64,000 nucleotides of DNA from Pseudoalteromonas luteoviolacea. GTDB lineage: Bacteria; Pseudomonadota; Gammaproteobacteria; Enterobacterales; Alteromonadaceae. Below the pieces are notes generated by a model, which was not told the origin of the DNA, made no database searches, and worked only from the letters and a program-made list of their open reading frames with translations. The DNA lies in assembly GCF_000814765.1 (NCBI RefSeq), contig NZ_JWIC01000007.1, forward strand, positions 846,500-910,499, read 5' to 3'. Below, piece after piece: positions 19,084 to 28,118 of this stretch. The position numbers were made by a program, and so were the translations under genes. Numbering within the stretch: the stretch's first letter is position 1; every line of letters starts with the position of its first letter.

Positions 19084-19497
19084 ATGAATAACTCTAATTA
19101 TGTAGAACTTAGTGCAAGTTCGGAAGTTGACGCTTTAATAATAAGCATCAACTGGGAAGATGCGTTTATAAAGGAATCTCACCTGTACTCTGCGAGTTAT
19201 ATTTTGCCATCGGGCATAGTGGCGGCTGATTCAAAGCCAACACTTAAGTTAGCAATTTGTTTACCTGAAAACGATGCAAAAGTAATAGAATTGAGGTTTG
19301 ACGAAGTTGAAGAAATATGTATTTTTACATTGATGGATATCTTTCCAAAAATATTATTCAGGCACAATGAGATAGAGCTTAAACTCTGTGAAAAATCAGG
19401 TCACTGTATTAGAAGTAAAAAGCTATATTATCGATTTCTAGAAGATTATTTATCAAGTGACTGCTCAATTTATACAGAAGAAGACTTGTATATATAA
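19084..19497 (+). CDS. Hypothetical acidic protein, possible orphan immunity protein
   Basis: 137 residues, acidic, cytoplasmic, ending in an acidic tail (CSIYTEEDLYI). The upstream AAGGAA is 13 bases from the ATG, somewhat far. No toxin frame remains directly upstream. It fits the series of single immunity-like genes in this locus, but this is inference from context. Confidence 0.45.
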   Translation: MNNSNYVELSASSEVDALIISINWEDAFIKESHLYSASYILPSGIVAADSKPTLKLAICLPENDAKVIELRFDEVEEICIFTLMDIFPKILFRHNEIELKLCEKSGHCIRSKKLYYRFLEDYLSSDCSIYTEEDLYI

Positions 19498-19543
19498 TTG
19501 AGTGTTTTTTTAAATTAAGTCAGTTCTTTTTTGAGCTAAAATA

Positions 19544-19651
19544 AAATGGACAGGCACAAGTTTATTCCAATTTAGCTACGATGCGAATAATTATCTGACA
19601 TCGTATCAAGCGCTTCAAACCGCACCGTTAGTAAATACGACAATCAGTTAA
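19544..19651 (+). pseudogene. Short Rhs YD-repeat remnant
   Basis: A 35-residue frame reads WTGTSLFQFSYDANNYLTSY and then QALQTAPLVNTT before a stop. The FSYDANNYLTSY part is a YD-repeat unit like those of the Rhs core. No start codon; flanks are non-coding. It marks another displaced piece of an Rhs gene. Confidence 0.45.
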
Positions 19652-19810
19652 GTGCGTGATATTGACAGGCGTATAAGACCGGTCACATCCATACTAAGCT
19701 TTTGGCCCTAAATTAAAATATAGTTTAGAGCCATGAGTGAGATAATGGGGACTTAATACCTAAAAAACACCTATGGGTGGATTTAAAAGAAGAGGCGGGG
19801 GCATTAACAA

Positions 19811-20206
19811 ATGACTAGGTATTGGATATTCGACAACGATAGTTCCAAAACAGGTTTCCCTTTAGGGGACTTATTGAGACTCATTATTCGTTTTATAGAT
19901 TGCAAGGTGCTAAAGATTTTAGTTCATAGAGCTGAAGGATATGGCGAAAAGGTATCATTATGGGATGACTTACTATTTCATCCAGACGACAAAGTGACAG
20001 TTTCTTATCAAGAGATTTTAGACCTTGTGGAATGTAATGAAGAACTTCTTTATTGGTTAGATGTTGAATTCGAGCTATCTAATGGAAAAACTCTGTTGTT
20101 TGGCCTGCATGATAGTAGCTCAATGTACGTTGAGTGTTCGAGCGACATTAGAGATATATTAGATAATAAGTTCGAGCATGTTAAGGCTAGTTCTGTCTCG
20201 ATGTAA
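19811..20206 (+). CDS. Hypothetical protein, possible orphan immunity protein
   Basis: 131 residues, mildly acidic, no signal peptide. A purine-rich GAGGCGGGGG stretch lies upstream of the ATG. Contains RYWIFDNDSSKTGFPLGDLL and VSYQEILDLVECNEELLYWL; the regular hydrophobic pattern suggests a folded alpha/beta protein. It is the last immunity-like gene before the IS3 element. Function inferred only from location. Confidence 0.45.
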   Translation: MTRYWIFDNDSSKTGFPLGDLLRLIIRFIDCKVLKILVHRAEGYGEKVSLWDDLLFHPDDKVTVSYQEILDLVECNEELLYWLDVEFELSNGKTLLFGLHDSSSMYVECSSDIRDILDNKFEHVKASSVSM

Positions 20207-20354
20207 AATAAGTTGTTATAGGGAGTAGAGGCAATGAGCGCCCGGAGATTGAAACGAAAGGTGGTGTTTCAGTGAAACAGGAGGATGTGTTGTTGTTCAA
20301 TAAACCCGGACACAACTTTAGGTGGTATGAATACCACTTAACTAGAGGTGTCAA

Positions 20355-20489
20355 ATGGCCAGAAAACGTCGAACATTTAGTAAAGAGTTTAAACTTGAAG
20401 CCCGTATCAATCGCTTAGAACGAGAGAAATCGATACTAAAAAAGGCTACAGCTCTCTTAATGTCAGAAGAAACAAACAGTATTCGCTAA
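20355..20489 (+). pseudogene. IS3-family OrfA, internally deleted
   Basis: 44 residues. It starts like a normal OrfA (MARKRRTFSKEFKLEA), then jumps directly to the C-terminal leucine zipper (RINRLEREKSILKKATALLM). The helix-turn-helix between these is gone. The joint lies at LEA/LEAR, so the deletion probably occurred between short direct repeats coding for that motif. It cannot provide DNA recognition. Confidence 0.8.
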
Positions 20490-20521
20490 TAGACCAGTTA
20501 AGTGAGCAAGATCCGGTTGAA

Positions 20522-21343
20522 TTGGTCTGTAATGTCTTCGATGTCGCTCGTTCAAGTTTTTATGACTACAAGTGCCGTCGCAATGTCATTGATACTAACG
20601 AGGTGTTCCTTCGAGCTAAGCTCCAAGAGTGCTTTAAATTAAGCCGTGGCTCCGCAGGAAGCCGAACACTCTCGGCAATGCTGGCCGAGTATGATATTGA
20701 TGTTGGCCTTTTCAAAATCAGGCGGATCATGCGTGATATGCTACTTGTATCGAAACAGCCAGGGCCTCACGCATATAAAAGAGCAGTGAATGAGCGTCCA
20801 GACATACCCAACCGACTAAATCGTGAGTTCGGTGCTCACAAACCAAATCAAGCATGGTGCGGAGATATTACTTATATTTGGACAGGTCAGAAGTGGGTAT
20901 ATTTAGCTGTAGTGATTGATTTATATGCCAGAAGAGTGGTTGGCTGGGCAATGTCAGATAAGCCAGATGCAGCGTTGGCTGTCAAAGCGTTAGATAGGGC
21001 CTATGAACAAAGAGGCCGACCCAGAGGGGTCATGATTCACTGGGACCAAGGCTGTCAGTACAGTTCAATCAAATATAGGCAGAGGTTATGGCGCTATCAA
21101 ATAGCACAAAGTATGAGTCGCAGAGGTAACTGTTGGGATAATTCTCCAATGGAACGTTTATTTAGAAGTCTGAAAACATAGTGGATATCGAGTACGGGCT
21201 ATAAATCAATTAAAGAATCAGAACAAGATATAAGCTTTTATTTGATGAGTTACTACAACTGGAAAAGACCACACAGTCACAACGATATGACAGCACCAGC
21301 TGTAATGGAAGAACAACTTAAATCATTGTCCGGAATTAGTTGA
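20522..21343 (+). pseudogene. IS3-family OrfB transposase with premature stop
   Basis: The rve/DDE domain is recognisable: AWCGDITYIWTGQKWVYLAV (first Asp), MIHWDQGCQYSS (second Asp) and NCWDNSPMERLF (Glu). The frame stops at TAG 21179-21181 (SLKT-stop-WISS), where IS3 transposases read SLKTEW, so a GAG to TAG change is likely. The remaining ISFYLMSYYNWKRPHSHND part follows in the same frame to 21343. The frame is open upstream to about 20460, as expected for a product made by -1 frameshifting from OrfA. Confidence 0.85.
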
Positions 21344-21462
21344 CCATAACAGGTTGCGATATAGGCTATTCACTTGATACGGTAACGTCTCAGGATGTGT
21401 ATTCTTTTTAACCATGACGAAGGATACGTTGAGCTATATTATAAAAATAATAAAGGGACTGT

Positions 21463-22326
21463 ATGCAGTATATTTTATTCTTGCTGATGCTTGTTGCTTA
21501 TAATGCAAATGCCATCATTACTCGCCATGATGTTGAAGACAAACACTATCTAGCTGCGCCAGCAGACTTTCCTGCACTGGCAACATTTTATATCGATGGT
21601 GCACATGGCTCGTTCATTAAGCCTAATTGGATTATTACCGCGGCGCACACCACATTTTGTTTGCAGCCAGGCACCAAAGTAAAAACCACCCAAGGGAGTG
21701 CGACTGTTAAGCGTTTACATGTGCACCCTCAGCATACCCCTGGTGTTAGCCACGATATCGCGTTGGTTGAGCTCGTTGAACCCGTTAAACATATACAACC
21801 TGCAAAGTTATATAAAGAACAGGATGAAACGGGGAAGTTAATCTGGTTTATCGGCATTGGTGGAACAGGCAACGGTATAACTGGGATCACTGTTGATAAC
21901 TATGAAAACAAAGGAGTATTGAGAAAAGCCCAAAACCGAGTTGAACAAGCCGTAGGACCCATTTTGAAATTTAAATTTGATAAAGGGAACAAGGCATTAC
22001 CTTTGGAGGGGATCTCTGGTGGTGGTGACAGCGGTGGTCCTGCATATTTCAAACAAGGAAATAGTTACTATGTTGTTGGCTTGAGCTCTCGTTATGGGGG
22101 GGGACCTTCTGAAAAATATGAGAGCTTAGAGGTGTATTCAAGAGTGTCATACTTTTTACCTTGGATAACGAGCGTCATCGCACAGCCAACACTATCCATA
22201 AACTCAGGCATTAGTGTGGAAAAGTTGAAGCACTTGCCCGGCGGATTAAAACCTACAGATTTACCATCCATCTGTAAAGACATTGTGTTCACTGAAGACG
22301 AACTATCGGCAAACGTACAAGGTTAG
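21463..22326 (+). CDS. Secreted trypsin-like serine protease (S1 family)
   Basis: 287 residues with a signal peptide (MQYILFLLMLVAYNANA). The catalytic triad is visible: His62 in WIITAAHT, Asp98 in SHDIALVEL and Ser190 in GGGDSGGPAYF. The chymotrypsin-fold domain spans about residues 20-235, followed by about 50 residues of unknown role. AAAGGGA sits five bases before the ATG. It lacks the Ile-Val-Gly-Gly zymogen cleavage site, so activation may differ from trypsin. Likely periplasmic or secreted. It directly follows the IS3 element, with its own promoter region in between. Confidence 0.85.
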   Translation: MQYILFLLMLVAYNANAIITRHDVEDKHYLAAPADFPALATFYIDGAHGSFIKPNWIITAAHTTFCLQPGTKVKTTQGSATVKRLHVHPQHTPGVSHDIALVELVEPVKHIQPAKLYKEQDETGKLIWFIGIGGTGNGITGITVDNYENKGVLRKAQNRVEQAVGPILKFKFDKGNKALPLEGISGGGDSGGPAYFKQGNSYYVVGLSSRYGGGPSEKYESLEVYSRVSYFLPWITSVIAQPTLSINSGISVEKLKHLPGGLKPTDLPSICKDIVFTEDELSANVQG

Positions 22327-22334
22327 TCAGTGGG

Positions 22335-22356
22335 GTGGCCTACGAATGTAGGCCAC
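22335..22356. terminator. Hairpin between convergent genes
   Basis: Perfect 9-bp stem (GTGGCCTAC / GTAGGCCAC) with a GAAT loop between the protease and the minus-strand membrane protein gene. Little T run on either side. Confidence 0.55.
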
Positions 22357-22361
22357 AGACT

Positions 22362-22820
22362 TTACTGAAGTTTTTCCAGGTTCATTTGAGGATGCTTTTG
22401 CATCACTTTTTTCAAGGTCTCTTGCTGACTGTCATCAATTTCAACATGCAAAACCAGTGGGTGATGTTCGCCATGTGTTGAATCCTTACACATCATGTAA
22501 TATCTGATTAAATCGGTGCCAATCATACCGCTCACCCAAAGACTGAACATCCCTAAGATAATCGTGCCTATTATCGCAGCTGCCGGTGGGATCAGCACCC
22601 ATGAGACAGCACAATATGCTGCTACCATGATAGTGATCAGTACCATTAATTCCGATTTCATAAGGTGTACTACATGGTTTGTTAAGCAATCATGTAAAGG
22701 GTGGGGCTTGTCGTCGCAAATTGCACTCACATCTTCGTTATCAACATGCAAGGACTCTAGCTCGTCTTGTGTATCACGAAACGCTTCGTAGTCGTGACCT
22801 TTAATGACATAGTGGCTCAT
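22362..22820 (-). CDS. Membrane protein of unknown function with two central helices
   Basis: 152 residues. The first half is soluble and acidic; a hydrophobic pair follows (ELMVLITIMVAAYCAVSWVL and AAAIIGTIILGMFSLWVSGM, about residues 57-98). The C-terminal soluble part includes HHPLVLHVEIDDSQQETLKK. An excellent AGGAGG precedes the ATG. The arrangement (N-terminal small domain, two helices with Gly, C-terminal strand-rich end) recalls general-stress DUF1269-like membrane proteins, but this is not a firm assignment. It is a single gene with its own promoter region. Confidence 0.65.
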   Translation of the reverse strand: MSHYVIKGHDYEAFRDTQDELESLHVDNEDVSAICDDKPHPLHDCLTNHVVHLMKSELMVLITIMVAAYCAVSWVLIPPAAAIIGTIILGMFSLWVSGMIGTDLIRYYMMCKDSTHGEHHPLVLHVEIDDSQQETLKKVMQKHPQMNLEKLQ

Positions 22821-23061
22821 ACAACCTCCTATCTAGGTTTCTTGGTGATACGTGTGTATTGCTAGATAAGTTTACTTTTTGAACATTATTGAATGTCTGC
22901 TTGTGTCTTTGGGTACAGTTTTCATTTTTAATAAAGCAAGTGGGCTATAAGAAACGTCATAAGTAGCACTTTATAAATCAATTAGTGAGCCATCTCTGTA
23001 TAGTCATACCCACTGTGTCTTTAGTTGAGAGTGCTTAATACCACTCTCTAGCCATTACGAG

Positions 23062-23820
23062 TTAAATAGACTGCTTCACTAATGTGGCAATGTCATTGAG
23101 CTGCGATAGCAACGTATCTTGGCTGACTCGTGTACTTGCTCGCTTTAGGGTGATTAAATCACCGACAACGTAGGCCGCTTTAGCCGCTTCTAGCATCGCG
23201 ATGTCATTTTGGTCGTTCCCCATACAGATTGTCTCGCTCATGTCTAAGCCCATTCGTAATAGCGCGTTGAGCTTATTACTATTCTTAGGTACAACATCAA
23301 AGCTATGATAGCCGTTATGATGGTAAACATCGAAATCATCCAATACGGTTTTAAGATATGCTTTGACTTCTTCATGCCGATGCTCTTCGAGCACGAGCAG
23401 TTTTACAATTGGCTGTTGCCTGAGAGCGTGGTTACAACCTGGCTTACGGCCCAGTTTTTTGACTTCTTGATGAAAGTGATGGGGAGTGTCTGAAATAGCA
23501 TACTCTTCAACGCCATCATAAAGGTAGGCTATTTTTTCCCTGTCTAGCCATTCTAGCACCTGAATAATTTGCGCCTTATTAAAGTGCAAAGCATGAGTCA
23601 CTTCTTTGTTTTTACTGATCATTGCTCCATTACACCCAATAATGTCGTGTTCCCAAAAGTGTTCAGCAAGGACTGGGAGCGTATCCCTCAGAGGTCGCGC
23701 TGTAGCGAAGTAAATCGTTGCGCCTTGATGTTCGATCGCTTGGATTGCTGCTGTCACTGCTTTTTGCATAGGTTGGCCTTGAAAAATTAACGTACCATCT
23801 AGGTCGAATACAACATTCAT
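23062..23820 (-). CDS. HAD-superfamily Cof-type phosphatase
   Basis: About 252 residues from the ATG at 23820, which places motif I (FDLDGTLI) at residues 5-12, as usual; an upstream ATG at 23868 would add 16 residues without family precedent. Motif II-like TARP is in YFATARPL. The motif III Lys and motif IV (GNDQNDIAMLEAA) complete a class-IIB (Cof) HAD hydrolase. These act on small phosphorylated metabolites or cofactors; the substrate cannot be predicted. Stand-alone gene, divergent from the AraC-type regulator. Confidence 0.85.
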   Translation of the reverse strand: MNVVFDLDGTLIFQGQPMQKAVTAAIQAIEHQGATIYFATARPLRDTLPVLAEHFWEHDIIGCNGAMISKNKEVTHALHFNKAQIIQVLEWLDREKIAYLYDGVEEYAISDTPHHFHQEVKKLGRKPGCNHALRQQPIVKLLVLEEHRHEEVKAYLKTVLDDFDVYHHNGYHSFDVVPKNSNKLNALLRMGLDMSETICMGNDQNDIAMLEAAKAAYVVGDLITLKRASTRVSQDTLLSQLNDIATLVKQSI

Positions 23821-23960
23821 TACTTTACATCCATTATTTAAGTTGCGTTTACTTTGCCAAAAATGCACACTTAAATTTTATCTATAAGCTCAATTTTTTT
23901 AGGTTTAAGGTCATAAATAAAATAAAACCAGCTCCGATCCGTTTCAGTGTTAATGAGTCT

Positions 23961-24770
23961 GTGAGTGTGAAGCATATCAAACAAAGTCCGTTATTATTCG
24001 AATGGCATCAGCATGATTGCTATGAACTGATCCTCACTCTAGGGGCTACAGGTAAGCGGTTTATTGCAGATGATGTTCACGTCTTTGAAGCGGTTGATCT
24101 CGCTCTGATCCTGCCTGGTGAGCCTCATACATGGGATAATCAAGATCAACAAGCACTGGTTGGTGATGTTGTGGTCGTGCTCTGGCCGAAAGATTTGTTT
24201 GCAGTGAATATTAATGAGTTTGAAGCGCTCCAAACATGGTTGAATGGACTCGAATATGGCTGTGTATTTTCTCTAGAAAGTGCATTAAAAGTTAAGGATT
24301 TACTGCTAGAAATGGCGGATGCTCCTGCGCTTAAAAAACTGACTTTGCTCAGCGAGGTTTTGTCTTTTTTGATGACAGCGCAAATAGAAAAAGAGATGCC
24401 CATTAATGTATCAAGCAGACACAGGGCGAGAGTGGCAACGATTTTAGAAGCTTTAAACAAGGATTTAACCTGTTTTCCTCGCCTTTCAGATTTGGCAGTA
24501 CAGGCCAACTTAAGCACCTCTACATTGAAAAGAGTGTTTAAAGACGACTTGGGCATGAGCTATTCACAATATTGTGAGCAATTGCGGTTGAAGCGAGCTA
24601 GGCACTTACTTGCGACGACGGCGTTGCCTATCGGTGTGGTCGCACAGCAGTGTGGGTTTAACAGTAGTGCGTATTTCAATCAGTTTTATAAGAAACATGA
24701 AAATATGACGCCAAGTCGCTTTCGCAAACAGTTTGCTTGGCGAAAGCGAGCTATGAGTGTGAAAAAATGA
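23961..24770 (+). CDS. AraC-family transcriptional regulator
   Basis: 269 residues from GTG. The N-terminal cupin (HQHDCYELILTLGATGKRFI, LILPGEPHTW) probably senses a small ligand. The C-terminal double helix-turn-helix (about residues 160-262: LSDLAVQANLSTSTLKRVFK, VVAQQCGFNSSAYFNQFYKK) is canonical. The frame is open a further 20-odd codons upstream without an ATG, so the start is uncertain. Neighbouring targets could be the divergent HAD phosphatase gene; not provable here. Confidence 0.85.
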   Translation: MSVKHIKQSPLLFEWHQHDCYELILTLGATGKRFIADDVHVFEAVDLALILPGEPHTWDNQDQQALVGDVVVVLWPKDLFAVNINEFEALQTWLNGLEYGCVFSLESALKVKDLLLEMADAPALKKLTLLSEVLSFLMTAQIEKEMPINVSSRHRARVATILEALNKDLTCFPRLSDLAVQANLSTSTLKRVFKDDLGMSYSQYCEQLRLKRARHLLATTALPIGVVAQQCGFNSSAYFNQFYKKHENMTPSRFRKQFAWRKRAMSVKK

Positions 24771-24775
24771 GATTG

Positions 24776-24801
24776 AGTGCATATCCCACAGAATATGCAC
24801 T
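24776..24801. terminator. Bidirectional hairpin between the araC-type and cytochrome genes
   Basis: A 9-bp perfect stem (AGTGCATAT / ATATGCACT) with an 8-base loop lies between the two convergent stops. Confidence 0.55.
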
Positions 24802-24810
24802 TGTAGGCCT

Positions 24811-26865
24811 TTAAAGGGTTTTTAAATATTCTATCAAGGCCATTTTTTCCTCATGATTTAGTTTTCTACCTATTTTCCCTTGTACGGAACGATCGTTTGT
24901 AAACGCGTGGCCAGTATTGAGATTCCCAGCTTGGCGAGTATCTAAAATAAAGTATCCATTTTGGTAATCATCGGTTTGATTCGCAGGTCGTAAATTTGAA
25001 CGCCGGTTAAGTGCATTTACATACTTTCCCTGTGATACACCAACGTTGATTGGGTCAAATTCAAGTCGACCCAGCTCCACAAAGGTAGGTCTCTCATGGG
25101 GCTCAGATAGCAGGCTGTATAAGCTTGGTACAGATCCATTATGTAAATATGGTGCTGTGGCCCAAATGCCATTTAACGGACGCGCTTTATACGCGAAGCT
25201 GTGCTTCAGACAATTTGGTCTACCGCCTTCAAGCTTTTGTTGCCACACATCGGAAGTGTAGTTTTGTCTAAACCATTGTTGGTTTGTTTCCTCTACTACC
25301 GCGCCCAGTGCAAGTGCAAAGTTGTTTGTCGCGTTGTCTTGTACCGTGACAAATTGCAGGTTTTCTTTCATTGTTTTGGTTTTCTGCTCTTTGTCAACGT
25401 ACACACATACATCTGTATCAAGGCCCAGCTCTTTGGTGTTGACAGTACGATTAGGGAGAACTTGTGCTTGTGCTGGATCTGTGCCTATGGATGCTAAGTC
25501 GATCAGTTGGAGCTTGATATATTTCCAATCAGTCTGTTTCACTTCACCCTGTTCTTCATAACTGATCTTTTCCCAATGTTTCTGCCAAAATTGAGGGCTA
25601 TCCATAGGCGGTAGGTGACAACTTTGACAGTTTTGTACATACAGTTTTTTACCAGTGGCTGCTAATTTTTCGTCAATTTTAGGTAAGCTGTCAGGCCATT
25701 TAGGAGCGCTTAGACCATTGATGTTTCCAAGTTCCCCAGGCTTATAGTCTCGAAGTGGGTATTCACCTGCTAACCATTGTTCAATGTTATACAGTGATTT
25801 GATTGGGATAGAGCTTGCAAAGGTTGCTGGTTGTTGTAATGGACTAGTTGGAATTTGCATATCGACATAAGCCGCAACACCAAGTGCTTCGCCTGCATTG
25901 CGAATAAGTGGCTGCATTATTGAGCCGTCATATTGAACCCAGTCAAACCAAGAGGTGGTCCATATGTGCGGGTAATTCACAGGCGCTTCGATGGGGTTAT
26001 AGTTTTCTGGTCTGTCCATATTGTCAGCAAATACTTTGTTGCCTATCCGGTTGAGTGCATCGAGTCGTGTAAATCCTTCAGTGACATTGATGGTATCTTG
26101 GCCTTTGGCAAGCTTTGCGACGGTCGTAGTGAGTGCGTTTTTGAGTTGAGCTTTGGTGACAACGTTATAATTACTGCCCAATACTTTTAGAGCAAAGCGC
26201 TCGAAGCGGCCATCAAAAGGCGCAAGTTTACTCGAGAGCACCGTTTGCCCAATGGCAGCGCCTAAAGACTTGGTTAATAAGCCCAAGTCGGTCATCGCAG
26301 GCCCCCCATCGACGACATAGCGAGTATTCTGGTAGGTAAATTGCCCTGTATGGCATGCTGTGCAGGTAAACCCAACCGCAGTCGCTTTTCGGTTAAGGCC
26401 AGGCATGGGAATACTGGTGGTTTTTGCTAGGCCTAAAGGTAATTGTACCTCGGTTGTTTCTTTTTCTTGATCTTGATTTAAGTTGATAAAACCTAAACGA
26501 TAAATATACTCGCTGAGGAAGGCTTTTTCTTGTCCAAATAAAATGAACCAAGGCGTGTCTTTAGGTGCCTCTAATGCTATTAACCATTCATATGGTATGG
26601 GTAGAGTTGCTGTGCCTTGAGAAGCATGATAGGGCCATTGCTGGTTATGGTATTGTGTGTCTGACCACCCAGTCTGGTTAATAAACTGAGTGTCTAAATG
26701 TTGATATTCAGGCAGCTGAGGCGGAGTTAATGCAAATTTTAGCTCATTCAGAGCTGATGTAGTACGGAACACCAGTGCCGTAGCAGCAACCACGATCAGT
26801 ATAGATACAATCCAAGGCCACTTTCTTCGTAACCAGCCAAGTACAATTGGATAATTATTGGACAT
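24811..26865 (-). CDS. Membrane-anchored di-heme cytochrome c, RoxA/MauG-like
   Basis: 684 residues. An N-terminal hydrophobic segment (IVSILIVVAATALVF) acts as anchor or uncleaved signal. Two c-type heme sites are present, CTACH near residue 168 and CQSCH near residue 414, plus the conserved C-terminal block (KARPLNGIWATAPYLHNGSV) shared by di-heme peroxidases and RoxA-type rubber oxygenases. The length of nearly 690 residues fits RoxA-like proteins better than the usual 330-residue cytochrome c peroxidases. Acts in the periplasm. Whether it cleaves a polyisoprenoid or another hydrophobic substrate cannot be told from sequence. Stand-alone gene. Confidence 0.75.
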   Translation of the reverse strand: MSNNYPIVLGWLRRKWPWIVSILIVVAATALVFRTTSALNELKFALTPPQLPEYQHLDTQFINQTGWSDTQYHNQQWPYHASQGTATLPIPYEWLIALEAPKDTPWFILFGQEKAFLSEYIYRLGFINLNQDQEKETTEVQLPLGLAKTTSIPMPGLNRKATAVGFTCTACHTGQFTYQNTRYVVDGGPAMTDLGLLTKSLGAAIGQTVLSSKLAPFDGRFERFALKVLGSNYNVVTKAQLKNALTTTVAKLAKGQDTINVTEGFTRLDALNRIGNKVFADNMDRPENYNPIEAPVNYPHIWTTSWFDWVQYDGSIMQPLIRNAGEALGVAAYVDMQIPTSPLQQPATFASSIPIKSLYNIEQWLAGEYPLRDYKPGELGNINGLSAPKWPDSLPKIDEKLAATGKKLYVQNCQSCHLPPMDSPQFWQKHWEKISYEEQGEVKQTDWKYIKLQLIDLASIGTDPAQAQVLPNRTVNTKELGLDTDVCVYVDKEQKTKTMKENLQFVTVQDNATNNFALALGAVVEETNQQWFRQNYTSDVWQQKLEGGRPNCLKHSFAYKARPLNGIWATAPYLHNGSVPSLYSLLSEPHERPTFVELGRLEFDPINVGVSQGKYVNALNRRSNLRPANQTDDYQNGYFILDTRQAGNLNTGHAFTNDRSVQGKIGRKLNHEEKMALIEYLKTL

Positions 26866-27223
26866 AATATTCTCAGACGGTAATTAAGTATTGTTAATAT
26901 TTTTGCACATGTCTGTAACATGAAAAATTACAGTCGATTACACCTAGACGGGTATGATTGATATGTGTGACAAAACTGAACTGCTCAGAGGGGCCTTCAA
27001 ACTTGTATTTATTGTGCTCTCATCACCATAAATTTTTTTAAATGAGCTAAACAAATCGTATTGAAGTGACGACTTTTATCTAGTTAGCGTGTCAGCGCGC
27101 GTCAACTTAATTGGGTGTATGGCTGTTGTTCAGAGAATGCTCATGCTTTTTCTACTTAAATTTAATAAATATTCATATTGATATTCATTTTTTTAACTAG
27201 ACTTAATCCTTAAGGTTTAATTA
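26866..27223. other. Gene-free stretch between divergent cytochrome and mscS genes
   Basis: About 360 bp, AT-rich. It must hold the promoters of both divergent genes, but no operator, repeat or RNA element was recognised. Confidence 0.4.
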
Positions 27224-27235
27224 ATGAGGTTTTTT

Positions 27236-28072
27236 ATGGACACATCTTCGATTGATCCACAAAAGGTGATGGACTTAGTGGTTGAGCACGTGATTAACTT
27301 TGCGCCAAAGTTAGCGCTTGCCATTATTACTCTGATTGTCGGTTTATGGCTGATTTCACTCGTTGGCAAAGCGATTGACTACTTGCTTGAAAAGCGAGAT
27401 TTCAACATCTCGTTACGAAAGTGGTTGAGCAGTGTAGCGACCGTTTTACTCAAAGCTTGTTTGTTTATATCGGTTATTTCAATGTTGGGTGTTAAAACGA
27501 CATCCTTTATTGCCATTCTAGGTGCAGCAGGTCTTGCAGTCGGGCTTGCGCTACAGGGCAGCCTTTCTAATTTTGCTGGGGGGGTTTTGATCCTTATCTT
27601 TAAGCCGTTTAAAGTGGGAGACTATATTGTTGCACAAGGCGAGGAGGGGGTTGTTGAAGCCATTGATGTTTTTTGTACTTTTTTAACCACGTTAGACAAC
27701 CGCAGAATTATATTACCAAATGGCCCATTGGCTGGTGAGCAAATTAATAACGTCACGCACGAACCTATTCGGCGCGTCGATCTGTCTGTGGGCATTAGCT
27801 ATAACAACAGTGTTGATGATGCAGAGCGCGCTTTATTAGAGATGGCTAAAAATGATGAGCGTATCTTACAGGATCCAGCCCCGTTTGTTGGCGTGGTTGG
27901 TTACGGTGATAACTCGATTGATTTAGCTGTTTGGGTTTGGTGTAAAACAGATGTTTATTGGGATGTTTATTTTGCAACAAATCGCGCTATCAAGCCTGCG
28001 CTGGACGGTGCAAATGTTTCTATTCCTTACCCACAAAGAGATGTTCATATTATCGATAAGAAAGCTGAATAA
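27236..28072 (+). CDS. mscS: Small-conductance mechanosensitive channel MscS
   Basis: 278 residues from ATG 27236 (GAGG seven bases upstream); an ATG at 27224 with AAGG is equally possible and adds four residues. Three membrane helices are followed by the pore helix TM3 (SFIAILGAAGLAVGLALQGS, LSNFAGGVLIL), the most conserved MscS motif, and then the beta and alpha/beta cytoplasmic vestibule (VGDYIVAQGEEGVVEAID, YPQRDVHI). Opens on membrane tension to release solutes during hypo-osmotic shock. Single gene. Confidence 0.95.
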   Translation: MDTSSIDPQKVMDLVVEHVINFAPKLALAIITLIVGLWLISLVGKAIDYLLEKRDFNISLRKWLSSVATVLLKACLFISVISMLGVKTTSFIAILGAAGLAVGLALQGSLSNFAGGVLILIFKPFKVGDYIVAQGEEGVVEAIDVFCTFLTTLDNRRIILPNGPLAGEQINNVTHEPIRRVDLSVGISYNNSVDDAERALLEMAKNDERILQDPAPFVGVVGYGDNSIDLAVWVWCKTDVYWDVYFATNRAIKPALDGANVSIPYPQRDVHIIDKKAE

Positions 28073-28087
28073 TCGATTTTAAAAAAG

Positions 28088-28108
28088 GGTGGGGTGATAG
28101 GCCCCACC
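28088..28108 (-). terminator. Terminator of the outer-membrane protein gene
   Basis: Stem GGTGGGG / CCCCACC followed on the minus strand by six T. Lies between the convergent mscS and outer-membrane protein genes. Confidence 0.7.
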
Positions 28109-28118
28109 AACATCAGCA

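Larger units (their letters stand above)
20288..21351 (+). mobile_element. IS3-family insertion sequence, decayed
   Basis: The ends are imperfect inverted repeats beginning TGTT and containing CCGGACA (left 20288-20312, right 21327-21351; 17 of 25 positions agree). Inside are an orfA/orfB pair of the IS3 type. At 1064 bp it is about 200 bp shorter than usual, because orfA carries an internal deletion; orfB has a nonsense codon. No matching target-site duplication was seen at the two flanks. It cannot transpose by itself. Confidence 0.85.
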
